From Streptomyces sp. GESEQ-4 (lineage in GTDB: Bacteria > Actinomycetota > Actinomycetes > Streptomycetales > Streptomycetaceae), in NCBI RefSeq assembly GCF_017948455.1, contig NZ_JAFFSU010000012.1, positions 1 to 64,000 of the forward strand: a DNA stretch of 64,000 bases, written 5' to 3'. Below the pieces are notes generated by a model, which worked only from the letters and a program-made list of their open reading frames with translations, was not told the origin of the DNA and searched no databases. Of this stretch, positions 51,817 through 60,470 are shown in pieces; the stretch's first letter is position 1; each line of letters starts with the position of its first letter. A program made the translations under genes and the position numbers.

Positions 51817-52335
51817 GTGAACGCGACCGAACTCCGCGAAATGGAAGACCTGCTCAGGGACGCCATCAGGTCGGCCGGGCTGGACTGGTTGCTCGATGAG
51901 CTGGACACGGCCATCGCGACGGGCGTTGCAGAGGAGAAGCTCCTTCAGCGCCGGCGCGGCGCTTCCACCGAGGAGTACGAAGCTCTCGCCGTCGCAGAGA
52001 TGGGCACCGACACCTTCCACAGATCCCTGAAGAGGGGGGCCACCGTGGTGGTCACCACCCGGCCCATGAGCGCCCAGGAACGTACGGAGTTGCACCTCGA
52101 CGCGCTGCGCCGACTGGTCCTGGAGCTCCCTCAGATCGAGGCGGAGAGCCTCAAGACCATGGGCTCCGAGGATGACCGGCACCGCGCGCCAGTCCGCAGC
52201 GTGCGGTTCGTCCCTGACGAGGAACTCACCGGGCGCCGAGACCAGACGCATGAACTCGCCGCCCGCCTCCCCGAAGATACCCGGGTCCGCCTTCAGAGCC
52301 TTTTCCATGAGGTACGTGAGGAGATCAACCAGTGA
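51817..52335 (+). CDS. Helical protein, first gene of a two-gene accessory unit
   Basis: The product is 172 aa from GTG 51817 (GGAG 6 nt upstream); ATG 51805 would add four residues. The sequence is charged and mainly helical (ELREMEDLLRDAIRSAGLDW; VRLQSLFHEVREEINQ). No known motif. The stop overlaps the start of the nuclease-like gene (GTGA), so they are expressed together. Its base composition is slightly less GC-biased than the backbone. Possible roles are antitoxin, specificity partner or chaperone for the next protein, but this is speculation. Confidence 0.65.
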   Translation: MNATELREMEDLLRDAIRSAGLDWLLDELDTAIATGVAEEKLLQRRRGASTEEYEALAVAEMGTDTFHRSLKRGATVVVTTRPMSAQERTELHLDALRRLVLELPQIEAESLKTMGSEDDRHRAPVRSVRFVPDEELTGRRDQTHELAARLPEDTRVRLQSLFHEVREEINQ

Positions 52336-53018
52336 GCCCCGTCGACGACCTGCTCCAGGAGATCCAGAACCTGCTCACCGGCCCCGGGATCTCCTATACC
52401 TCCGTATCCCAGCCCTGGGACGTGTACGAGGGGTATCTCTTCTCCCTCGCCGTCTCCACCGCCAGCAGTTTGGGAGCCTCCGTCCACTACAAGGACGTAC
52501 ATGGGAGCACCGTCAACAATCTCGTGTTCCGTACCAGCCCCGGCCGGCTCTACAGCACCAGGCATCCGTACACCCATGCCGTCGTGGAGTTCGATCGCGC
52601 CCCGGCCCTGGAGGTGCACCTCGGTGTTCAGGTACAGGGGAATTCCGGTGTGGTGCACGAGTGTGACGTCCTGATCCTGCCCTCCGACGAGGCGGCGCTC
52701 TCCCGGCAGATCCGGATGGCGCCGCGGGGCAACAAGTGCCTGCTGGCCATCGAGTGCAAGTACTACACCGCCGGCCCGGTCGACATCGGCCATGCGCGCA
52801 ATTTCGAAGGGCTGCACAGCGACCTGCGGACCGCCCGGAACCTGTTCGTCTCCAACACCGGAGCGCCGAACGTGGTCAAGTACCTTTCGGCCCGCAAGCG
52901 CGGATACGAGCGGGAAGTCGTGCCGGCCAATGTCAACACGGTCGGTTACACGCGTGGCCAGATCCGCGAGGCGTTCAAGATCTACCTCGGGAAGACCGCT
53001 CCTTCCACAGTGATCTGA
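52332..53018 (+). CDS. PD-(D/E)xK-like nuclease-fold protein, second gene of the unit
   Basis: The product is 228 aa from GTG 52332. Conserved-looking residues suit a PD-(D/E)xK core: Glu96 (ALEVHLGVQV), Asp112 (VVHECDVLIL) and the ExK pair Glu141/Lys143 (LLAIECKYY), with a helix before them (VYEGYLFSLAVSTAS). This spacing and the CDVLIL-ECKYY pairing recall Mrr and Holliday-junction-resolvase-like nucleases. It could be a restriction or anti-phage effector paired with the helical protein, but I know no named family. An intact inducible Fic gene follows. Confidence 0.6.
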   Translation: MSPVDDLLQEIQNLLTGPGISYTSVSQPWDVYEGYLFSLAVSTASSLGASVHYKDVHGSTVNNLVFRTSPGRLYSTRHPYTHAVVEFDRAPALEVHLGVQVQGNSGVVHECDVLILPSDEAALSRQIRMAPRGNKCLLAIECKYYTAGPVDIGHARNFEGLHSDLRTARNLFVSNTGAPNVVKYLSARKRGYEREVVPANVNTVGYTRGQIREAFKIYLGKTAPSTVI

Positions 53019-53041
53019 TCCAAGCACACCCGCTTGACTTA

Positions 53042-53062
53042 ATGACACAATTATCATGTCAT
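53042..53062. promoter_or_regulatory. Inverted repeat upstream of the Fic gene
   Basis: ATGACA (53042-53047) and TGTCAT (53057-53062) form a perfect inverted repeat with a 9-bp AT-rich spacer, just before the proposed start. A TTGACT hexamer at 53034-53039 could be a -35 box. This looks like an operator/promoter, and argues against ATG 53042 as the start. Confidence 0.5.
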
Positions 53063-53068
53063 GGAGGC

Positions 53069-54211
53069 ATGCTATACGCCACTCCCTCTCTGGACACCGA
53101 CGACCAGCGGGCCCTCGACGAGATCGAGAGCATGGGCCGCGCCCTGCGCCACATGCTCCGGGCCACCCCCCGCTGGACCCGTCAACTGCGCCGCAACCTC
53201 ACCGCCCGCGCGATCGCCGGATCGAACACCATCGAGGGATACGCCGCGACGGTCGACGACGTGGAAGCCCTCATGTCCGGCGAGGAACCCCTGGAGACCG
53301 GGGAGAAGACACGCGCCGAGTTGGAGGGCTATCAGCGCGGCATGACCTACATCCAGGCGCTCGCCGACGCCGGGGACGACTTCCGCTACGACGCCGGCCT
53401 GCTCAATGGTCTGCACTTCATGTTGCAGGGCCACCACCTCGACAAGCGTCCCGGCCGCTGGCGCGACGGGCCCGTCTACGTCACCAGCCCCGACGACCCG
53501 CTGGTCCCCGCCTACACCGCTCCGGACCAGGCGGTCGTTCCCGCTCTGATGTCGGAGTTCATCGACTGGCTCAACGACGGCGACCTCGACGCCCCCGTCC
53601 ACATCCGCGCTTCCATGGCCCACCTCAATCTCGTCAAGATCCACCCGTGGAAAGACGGCAACGGGCGCATGTCCCGTGCACTGTCCACCTTGGTGTTCTC
53701 CCGCGAGGCCCTGATGCCGCCCGAGTTCTCCTCCATCGAGGAGTGGCTCGGACGCGGCCAGAACACGTACGCCTACTACCAGGTCCTGGAGGACGTGGGC
53801 GGCCCGCACTGGAGTCCGGAGCGGGACACCCGGCCCTGGATCCGCTTCTGCCTGACCGCCCACCACCGCCAGGCCCAGCAGGCCCAGCGGCGCTTCGACG
53901 TCATGTCGCGGGCATGGACCCGCCTGGTCGAGGGCGTCGAGGCCGCCGGCTTCGACGAGCGGGTCGTCTACGCCCTGCTGCCTGCGTTCTCAGACGCGAA
54001 GGTCCGCCGCACCGTCTACCAGCAGGACGCCGACCTCAGCGACCAGCAGGCCATCCGCGACATCCGGGAGCTTGTGGCCCGCGGCTGGCTCGTCCCCCAC
54101 GGCAAGGCCCGCGCCCGGTACTACGCCCCGGGTCCCCTCATGGACCCGGTCCGGGACGAGGTCCGCCAATCCATGGAGCCGTACACGGACCCCTACAGGC
54201 GGGAGCGGTGA
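53069..54211 (+). CDS. Fic-family protein (predicted AMPylase), N-terminally inhibited class
   Basis: The product is 380 aa from ATG 53069 (MLYATPSLDTDDQ, the usual opening of this family). The Fic motif is intact: HPWKDGNGRMSR (His192 to Arg203). An N-terminal inhibitory motif S/TxxxE(G/N) is present as Ser52-NTI-Glu56-Gly57, the arrangement in which the glutamate blocks ATP binding until displaced. A C-terminal winged-helix region (DIRELVARGWLVPHGKARAR) suggests DNA binding or autoregulation. Such proteins modify target proteins with AMP; the target is unknown. It is element cargo, convergent with the integrase. Confidence 0.85.
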   Translation: MLYATPSLDTDDQRALDEIESMGRALRHMLRATPRWTRQLRRNLTARAIAGSNTIEGYAATVDDVEALMSGEEPLETGEKTRAELEGYQRGMTYIQALADAGDDFRYDAGLLNGLHFMLQGHHLDKRPGRWRDGPVYVTSPDDPLVPAYTAPDQAVVPALMSEFIDWLNDGDLDAPVHIRASMAHLNLVKIHPWKDGNGRMSRALSTLVFSREALMPPEFSSIEEWLGRGQNTYAYYQVLEDVGGPHWSPERDTRPWIRFCLTAHHRQAQQAQRRFDVMSRAWTRLVEGVEAAGFDERVVYALLPAFSDAKVRRTVYQQDADLSDQQAIRDIRELVARGWLVPHGKARARYYAPGPLMDPVRDEVRQSMEPYTDPYRRER

Positions 54212-54224
54212 CCCCCGTCGGCGA

Positions 54225-55606
54225 TTACGCGACCAGGGTGGCCGAGGCATCTTGCATCTCGTTGAGTCGCTGCCGCAGATCTTGCTCCTGGCCACTGATG
54301 CATTGCGCGTACGTGGCGAACAACATGGCAACGCTGGTGCCGGCCCACTCAGCCACCTGAGCAGGTGGGATGCCGTTGTTCGGCCACATCGTAGCCGGGT
54401 GTGCCGAAGGTCGTATACGCGTCGTCCTGTCGGTGATGCGTATACGTGGGGTGGCAGGGTTGCCCTGCGGGCGTGGTCCCAGATGCGGCGGTAGACGGAG
54501 CCGGCGAGAACTCCGCCGTGTTCCCCAGGAACGAGTCGATCGTCGGGAAGCAGGCTCGCCTCCTGGATACGCGCCCGTAAAAGGGTGGACAGGCTCGGAG
54601 GGCACGGCACTATGCGCGTTTCACCCTCTGCTCTGCCTTTCAGACGTCGCTGATCGTGCCGGGTTCCACTGTCGGTCCACGTACGCCCGATCTCGGGCTC
54701 GGCGGCGTGCACCACGATGTCGGCCCACTGCCCTTCCCCCGAGGTAGGCACGACAAGGTCCGAGACACGCAGCGCAACAGCTTCTTCCGGGCGCAGCCCC
54801 GTGAAGTACAACGTGGCGAAGAACGCATGCAGTCTTTGCCCGCTGCGCGGCCGGTCGCGAATCCAGTCGAGCAACTGCGCCGCCTGCCCCTCGTTCAGCA
54901 GACGGCGTCGGTCGATCGCACCGGCGGACTGCGGTGCGAGGTTCCGCGACTCAGGAACCGGATCGGACAGCAGAATGCCGCGGACGATCGCATACCTCAT
55001 CAGCAGATGCATGACCCGGCGATGCCGCTTCACGGACGAGGCGGCCGCCCGTCTCCCGTCCAGCAGCGTTCCCAGTACCAGCAGCACGTCCTGAACGACG
55101 AGCGGATCAGTCCAGGCGTCCGTGGTCGGAGTGTGCCGTCGCACCCAGCCGAGTACCGCGGCCACGTCATCCGGGGCATCGTCGCGGCGGTTGGTGTTGA
55201 AAGCCCAATCGCTCAGGGCCGTACGGACCCGGCGAGAAGGGACGCCCGGTGGATCCCGGTCCATCAGCGCAGTGGTGACGATCATCAATGTGCGAGCCGT
55301 GTTCTTCCGGTGATTCGCCGACACACGCGGCCACTGGGCGTCCGTGAACTGGACAGCGAAGTCATACCACCCGACCGAGGAAGCCCTCGGCTCGTGCCGT
55401 TCCGGCAAGCCGGTCGACATGTTGAAAGGCTCTCCGCCGTGCGTCGCGGTCACCAGCTCCGCTCGGAAACCGTCGGCCAGCGCGAACGTCTGAAACGTCT
55501 TGCGATGACGTTTTCCACCGACGGACCAGCGGACCCCGTAGGACTCGCGCAACTTCCCGGAGCCCCTCTCGATCTGCCAGACCCTGACGTCGAAGGTGGT
55601 ATCCAT
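54225..55606 (-). pseudogene. int: Tyrosine integrase, frameshifted near its C-terminus
   Basis: The frame starts at ATG 55606 (MDTTFDVRVWQIERGSGK) and has a SAM-like N-terminal domain, TGLRPEEAVALRVSDL (first catalytic Arg) and RRVYDLRHTRL (R-H-T box). At about 54387-54394 the frame breaks: the continuation NNGIPPAQVAEWAG...ATYAQC, which holds the catalytic Tyr, is in another frame ending at 54225. One base appears to be missing relative to the related integrase at 56032. There is no slippery sequence at the break. Unless this is a sequencing error the enzyme is inactive. It lies just inside the right att repeat, as expected for the element's own integrase. Confidence 0.8.
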
Positions 55607-55810
55607 GGTCCGCACCTCGATCCGGTCCCGCCTGTGGCGCCCCGCCTCGCGGAAACCCATGTCCTCGAATCGCTACCGGCTCTACATCCATGATCCCACC
55701 ACCAGACAACCAGCAAGATCGTCCCACATACGTCCCCCGAAACAGCTGACGATGCGTCACCGGGCTACAAAAGGACAGGTCAGGGCGGTAGAGAAATCAT
55801 TAGACTAAGT

Positions 55811-55847
55811 GCCTTCTAAGCGCTTGGCCGCAGGTTCGAGTCCTGCC
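55811..55847. other. att repeat, right (tRNA-Arg 3' half copy)
   Basis: A perfect 37-bp copy of tRNA-Arg positions 50978-51014. It lacks the tRNA 5' half, so it is not a gene. It marks the right end of the first element and the left end of whatever was integrated beyond it. Confidence 0.9.
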
Positions 55848-55852
55848 AGGGG

Positions 55853-55888
55853 CGCCCTTTCTATGCTCTCCTTCGAGAGGGCGTTTTT
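55853..55888 (+). terminator. Terminator-like hairpin after the right att site
   Basis: CGCCCTTT (55853-55860) pairs with AGAGGGCG (55876-55883) with one G-T pair, followed by TTTTT. It mirrors the terminator that follows the intact tRNA and may be the original tRNA terminator or that of a lost copy. Confidence 0.6.
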
Positions 55889-56031
55889 GCTGGTCAGAGC
55901 AAGTATCGCGCGACGTGGCGAAGCCCCGGCCCCTCCCCTGACGATCAAGGGAGGAATCCGGGGCTGTCCGGCTGTCACCGGGTTTTCGCGGGTGACTGTG
56001 TCGAATACGTGTCGAAGTTCTTGACCGAAGA

Positions 56032-56619
56032 TCAACCAGCGCCGGGCAGCTCGGGAAGGTCTCCGGCGGCTTCAAGGCGTTTCTTCAGGTCCGGCAATTG
56101 CCCATCGACGCACCGGGCGTACGTGGCGAGGAGTACCGGCACGCCGTTTCCAGCCCACTCGGCCACCTGCGCGGGCGGGATCCCGTCGTTGAGCGACTTG
56201 GTCAGCCGGGTGTGCCGATGGTCATACACGCGCTTGCCAGTCGGCGAGTCGAAGACATGCGGAGCATGTACCGCCCGGCGAGCACTGCGCCAGGCACGGC
56301 GGATCACGGAGCCCGCGAGGATGCCGCCGTTCTCGCCCTTGAACAGAAGATCACCCGGCTTGAGTTCTTCGTCTTCGATGTGCTGCCGCAGGATGCGAGT
56401 CAGGGCAGGATGGCCTGGCACCGTGCGTGTGTCCCCTTCGGCGCGGCCCTTGAGGTCGCGCTGTTCGTGGATCTCGCCCGTGTCGGTCCATTGCTTGCCG
56501 ACTTCCGGAGTCGCAGTGTGGATCATCAGTTCGCACCACTGATCATCGGCGTCGATGTCGGGCAGGCGCACGTCCCGCACGTGCATGGCGACGACCTCTT
56601 CGGGGCGCGGTCCGCAGCC
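56032..56619 (-). pseudogene. Second tyrosine integrase, C-terminal remnant
   Basis: It encodes an integrase catalytic domain clearly related to the one at 54225-55606: RPEEVVAMHVRDVRLPD, the segment DLKGRAEGDTRTVPG, KRVYDHRHTRLTK, DGIPPAQVAEWAG and the catalytic Tyr in LLATYARCVDG. The N-terminal half is missing; the frame ends where an IS30-type transposase sequence begins (about 56620). It lies about 185 bp beyond the att repeat in the same orientation, so a second element was integrated in tandem and then truncated. Confidence 0.8.
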
Positions 56620-57009
56620 CGCTACGTCAAACTCCTCCACCTGCCCGGTGGCCGAGGCGCCGAGCAGGTCCGCGACGCGCTCGTCCACGCCCTCGGCGAC
56701 CTCCCCGCCGAGCTGGCCCGCTCAGTGACCTGGGATCAGGGCAGCGAGATGAGTCGACATGACGATTTCACCCGCGCCACCGGCATCCCCGTCTACTTCT
56801 GCGAGCCCGCCAGCCCCTGGCAACGCGGCTCGAACGAGAACACGAACGGCCTGCTGCGCCAGTACTTCCCCAAGAGCACTGGCCTGTCCGTCTTCGGAGC
56901 CGAGGACCTCGCCTTCGTCGCCGCCGAACTCAACAGCCGCCCCCGCAAGACCCTCGGCTGGAACACCCCCGCGAACCTCTTCGCTGAGCTCGTCGCAACA
57001 CTGGAATGA
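56620..57009 (+). pseudogene. IS30-family transposase, C-terminal fragment
   Basis: From about RYVKLLHLPGG it shows the end of an IS30 transposase: RSVTWDQGSEMSRHDDF, PVYFCEPASPWQRGSNENTN, GLLRQYFPKST and LNSRPRKTLGW, with the last catalytic Glu in SNENTNG. The upstream part of the frame is antisense integrase, not transposase, so the IS is truncated at its left and fused to the integrase remnant. Confidence 0.85.
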
Positions 57010-57309
57010 TCACCGTGTTGCGACGATCACTGGAATCCGCCGCTGGGTGAGGATTCCTTCGTCGCGCCAGGCGGCGTAGTAGGCGTAGACGGTGCCGTGG
57101 TTGGGGAAGTCGTGCGGGAGGTATTTCCAGGGGATTCCGGTGCGGTTGATGTAGAGGAGTGCGTTGAATACGTCGCGGATGTCGACCTTGGCCGGCTGTC
57201 CGGTGGGCCTGCGGTCGAGCCGGGCCTTTCTCCAGGCTGTCAACGTCGGCTCGATTAAGGCCCATCGGGCGTCGCACAGGTCGCTCGGGTACGGCTTCCG
57301 CTGGCTCAC
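57010..57309 (-). pseudogene. IS5-family transposase, N-terminal fragment
   Basis: The frame starts at GTG 57309, SQRKPYPSDLCDARWALIEP, then VDIRDVFNALLYINRTGIPWK and YLPHDFPNHGTVYAYYAAW, the N-terminal domain of IS5-type transposases. It loses similarity near 57046 where it meets the end of the IS30 fragment. No DDE residues remain. Two different IS elements therefore collapsed onto each other here. Confidence 0.8.
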
Positions 57310-57643
57310 GCCGTAGCGTGATCATGGATGCGGCAGCCGGTGCTGTTCCGCTGCTGGGCGTTTCTGCCTGATCTTCAAACCAGACGGACTTCATGCACGA
57401 GAACCGGAGCAAACGGGCGGCCAAATTCACAGCTCGATGGACGCGAGGGTGCGCGTATGGCGCAAAAACCTCAAGTCTGACGGCCGTGAAAGTTACTTAC
57501 CGACATAGACCATCTCTAGGTGTCTGACCCGGGTTGTAACGAGGAGGGAGCGACCCTGCCAAAGCCGGGACGTGGCAGGACCGCCAGGCCTGCAGCTCGG
57601 CGCCGGGGATAAAGGGACTGATTCGCAGCAACGATTTGGCGGT
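57310..57643. other. 334-bp remnant region, no gene
   Basis: I find no credible coding sequence. It is probably IS or element debris between the transposase fragment and the MFS gene; it lacks the usual strong third-position GC pattern. Confidence 0.5.
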
Positions 57644-58834
57644 CTACACCTCGCTGGGCTCTCCAGCGGTGACCGGCGCCTCCTGCGTCGCGGGAGGGCC
57701 GGGCCAGCGGATCGGCACCACGCACAGGACCGCCAGCCAGGCAGTGACCGCGACCGCACCCATCCCCCAGGCAAGGTTGCTGCCCTCAGCGATGAATCCG
57801 ATGACCGGAGGTCCGGCGAGCAGCCCGGTGGTGCCCATCGCGGCGACCATGGTGAGGGTGGCGGACCCGTTCCGGGCGGCAGCCACGTAGAGGCACGGGG
57901 TCACCGCTGCCATGCCGAGCCCGACGCAGGAGAACCCGAACAATGCCGGGGCCACACCGCCTGCCAGCAGCGCGACCGCCAGCCCGGCGCCGGCCAGCGC
58001 ACCGCCGACCAGGACGACGCGCTTGTCCCCCCATCGCTCTCGCCAGCCGTCGGCGAACAGCCGGGCCATCGCCATCATGGCCGAGGTGAAGGCGATGCCC
58101 AGCGGCAACAGGTGCGGTGCGGCGTGCGCGATCTCCTTGAGATAGAGGGCCGACCAGTCGGTCATCGCGCCCTCGGTGATGGTGGCGAAGATCATCGCCA
58201 GCGCCAGCCAAGCGGCGACCCCGGACGGCCGGGCCCACCGGCGGCCTGCCGCGTTCTCCGGGGCGGGCAGGTCGTGCTTCAGCAGGGCAGGCCGAGCCGC
58301 GAGGAGGAATAGCAACAACAAGACGCCGGCGATAGTGAAGTGCAGGGGCAGCGCATGGCTGAACGTGGTGACGGCGGAGGCGAACAGCGCGGCGGCGAAG
58401 ATCCCGCCGCTGAACAACGCGTGGAGTTTGGCCATCGTGTTGCGCCGGAACGCCGCCTCGAGAGCGGCGCCCTGCGCGTTCATGGCTACGTTGAGACAGC
58501 CGACCGCGACGCCGTCGACAAGCAGCACGGCTAACGCGGACGGGTAGTTCGGGGCGACGGCGAGCCCGGCGAGGGCCGCGACCAGAGTAAGCGCGGAGCC
58601 GACGGCGAGACGCCGGGAACCCAGTATCGCCATCAATTTCGCGACGAGCGGGAACGACACTGCGGCGCCAGCCCCGGCGGCCAGCAGCAGCACACCAACC
58701 TCGGCTGAGGTCAGGTGGAGGCGGTCGGTGAGCGCGGGGATGCGTGCGGCCCAGGTCGAGTACTGGAAGCCGAGAAGCCAGAACAGTGCGGCGATGGCCA
58801 ACTGGGAGCGGCGGAACTCGGTCATACGGCGCAT
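57644..58834 (-). CDS. MFS transporter, probable product exporter
   Basis: The product is 396 aa from ATG 58834, 7 nt after the stop of the decarboxylase-GNAT gene. About twelve helices are predicted, starting LAIAALFWLLGFQYSTWAAR. RIPALTDRLHLTSAEVGVLLL is the typical loop 2-3 region, and a central cytoplasmic loop lies near residue 195. It resembles the YbjJ-like/fucose-permease group of MFS proteins, in which substrate is not predictable. It is the last gene of a three- or four-gene reverse unit and may export the pathway product. Confidence 0.85.
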   Translation of the reverse strand: MRRMTEFRRSQLAIAALFWLLGFQYSTWAARIPALTDRLHLTSAEVGVLLLAAGAGAAVSFPLVAKLMAILGSRRLAVGSALTLVAALAGLAVAPNYPSALAVLLVDGVAVGCLNVAMNAQGAALEAAFRRNTMAKLHALFSGGIFAAALFASAVTTFSHALPLHFTIAGVLLLLFLLAARPALLKHDLPAPENAAGRRWARPSGVAAWLALAMIFATITEGAMTDWSALYLKEIAHAAPHLLPLGIAFTSAMMAMARLFADGWRERWGDKRVVLVGGALAGAGLAVALLAGGVAPALFGFSCVGLGMAAVTPCLYVAAARNGSATLTMVAAMGTTGLLAGPPVIGFIAEGSNLAWGMGAVAVTAWLAVLCVVPIRWPGPPATQEAPVTAGEPSEV

Positions 58835-58841
58835 GAGGGTC

Positions 58842-60470
58842 TCAACCTTGGTCGGCTAGGACGCGGGACATGTAGACAGCGTCCGCGCCGTATCCGGCCG
58901 ACAGGGCGACCTCGGGATGGACGCGGTACCCGTGTGCAGACCAGAAACCGGTGGTTCCGCCGACGGCGACCAGGGAGATCCGCTCGTACCGAAAGGATCT
59001 GGCGGTGTCGGTTAGATGCCGCAGCATTCGTTTCGCCCAGCCGCGGTTGCGGAACTCGTCGCCGATGACGATGTCGTGCAGGTGCAGGTTCGACGAACTG
59101 AAGACGGTGTCTTCCGCACGGGCCAGGTCAGGAAACCGGAACCGCGGGTAGGGCAAGGCGATCAGATATCCGCCGATGCGTTCGCCGACATCCAGTACGA
59201 ACGAAGTCGCCGGGGAGCTGCAGGCGCGGGACTCGAGCGCGGTGTGGGACTCGGAGAGCCCGCTCGCGGTGTACGCACCCGCCTCCAGCGCTGCGATGGT
59301 GCTCCAGTCGTCGGCGTTTATCGACCGAATGCGCTCCGCGCGGACGGTCACGCAGGGCAGCGGGTCGTAACCGTTGAAGCCGCGCGTGGTGTAGCTGGTG
59401 GCGTAGGCACCGGCGGAGTGGATCCACACTGGATCCCCCGAGGCGAGGTCGGCCGGCACGGGTACCGGAGCGCCGCCGAACGTGTCGTCGCTGTCGCAGG
59501 TCGGGCCAGCGACGACGGCCGGTACGCTCCGGCCGTCGGTACGGGTGGGAAATGTCAGGCGGTAGCGGATCTGGTCACCCTCGTACAGCCCGTTGAACCG
59601 GCCACAGCTCAGATAGAGCCATCTCTGCTGGCGGATGGTCAGCCGGGCGACGTGAGCGCGAACCGTGCCATGGTCGGCGACGAGATGTCGCCCCGGTTCG
59701 ACGATGAACTCGAGGTGACTTCGAGACGCGTCCCGCAACCGCCGCATACCGGCCCGGATGGCGGCGAAGATCTCCGCAGTCGGCGGAGTCAGCGGGTCGC
59801 CGTCACGGGTGAGGTAGCCGTGGGCGGGCAGTCCGCCGCCGAGATTGATGAGGTCGAGGTGGATGCCTCGCGATTCCAACTCGGGCAGGACGGCGGCGAG
59901 ATCATCCAATGCCTGCTGCCACCCAAGTACAGTCATCTGCTGCGACCCGACGTGGATGGACAACCCGGCGGGGACGAGCCCGTTCCGGCGGGCCTCGTCC
60001 AGGACACTGACCGGATCGTTGCTGCCGCACTTATCGGTGAGCCCCCACATGGCACCTTGACCGCTGGTGGCCACGCGGCAGAACACCCTGGCGCCAGGGG
60101 CGTGCTGGGCAATCGCCCATACGTCCTCGACGCAGTCGGTGGCGAAGGTGGTTATGCCCAGCCGATGGGCGGCGGCGATCTCGGCGTCAGACTTGACGGT
60201 GTTGCCGTAGTGCACGTCCTGCGGGGCGACCCCGGTCTGCAGGACCTGCCGGATCTCGCCGGGGCTGGCCGCGTCGAAGCCGGCACCCCGGTCGGCCAGG
60301 CAGGCCAGCACCTCGTGCAACGGGCAGGCCTTCATGGCGAAGCGCACCGTGACACCCGGCAGTTCGCTGCACAGAGCGTCGTACTGGCTCTCGATGCCGG
60401 TCAGGTCGTAGATGATCCGGTCCTGGTCAGCGCAGGCGAGCGCGGACTGCACGTGCGTCAGTTCAGACAT
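58842..60470 (-). CDS. PLP-dependent ornithine/lysine-type decarboxylase fused to a GNAT acetyltransferase
   Basis: The product is 542 aa from ATG 60470, overlapping the upstream stop by 8 nt. Residues 1-385 are a fold-type III (alanine-racemase-like) decarboxylase: PLP lysine Lys47 (VRFAMKACPL), HVGS 173-176, GGGLP 211-215, EPGR 258-261 and the cysteine loop CDSD (325-328), which indicates a basic-amino-acid substrate. Residues about 390-540 are a GNAT domain with the acetyl-CoA loop in GDEFRNRGWAKRML. The fusion suggests that the diamine formed is N-acylated by the same protein. All key decarboxylase residues are present. Confidence 0.85.
   Translation of the reverse strand: MSELTHVQSALACADQDRIIYDLTGIESQYDALCSELPGVTVRFAMKACPLHEVLACLADRGAGFDAASPGEIRQVLQTGVAPQDVHYGNTVKSDAEIAAAHRLGITTFATDCVEDVWAIAQHAPGARVFCRVATSGQGAMWGLTDKCGSNDPVSVLDEARRNGLVPAGLSIHVGSQQMTVLGWQQALDDLAAVLPELESRGIHLDLINLGGGLPAHGYLTRDGDPLTPPTAEIFAAIRAGMRRLRDASRSHLEFIVEPGRHLVADHGTVRAHVARLTIRQQRWLYLSCGRFNGLYEGDQIRYRLTFPTRTDGRSVPAVVAGPTCDSDDTFGGAPVPVPADLASGDPVWIHSAGAYATSYTTRGFNGYDPLPCVTVRAERIRSINADDWSTIAALEAGAYTASGLSESHTALESRACSSPATSFVLDVGERIGGYLIALPYPRFRFPDLARAEDTVFSSSNLHLHDIVIGDEFRNRGWAKRMLRHLTDTARSFRYERISLVAVGGTTGFWSAHGYRVHPEVALSAGYGADAVYMSRVLADQG

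Larger units (their letters stand above)
50978..55847. mobile_element. 4.8-kb integrative element at tRNA-Arg(TCT)
   Basis: It is bounded by 37-bp direct repeats of the tRNA 3' half and carries a tyrosine integrase immediately inside the right repeat, transcribed leftward. The cargo is a decayed ORF, an unrecognised two-gene unit and a Fic gene. No replication or transfer genes are seen, so it is a mobilisable remnant or satellite. The integrase has a frameshift, so excision may no longer occur. Confidence 0.8.

Noticed and set aside
52736..53041. Upstream extension of the Fic reading frame
   Set aside because: It overlaps the end of the nuclease-like gene in another frame, and the inverted-repeat operator lies before the usual family start.
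55811..55847. Second tRNA-Arg gene
   Set aside because: Only the 3' half is present; there is no acceptor 5' strand or D arm, so it is an att copy and not a gene.
56098..56619. First part of the forward frame leading into the IS30 fragment
   Set aside because: It is antisense to the integrase remnant; only the sequence from about 56620 resembles a transposase.
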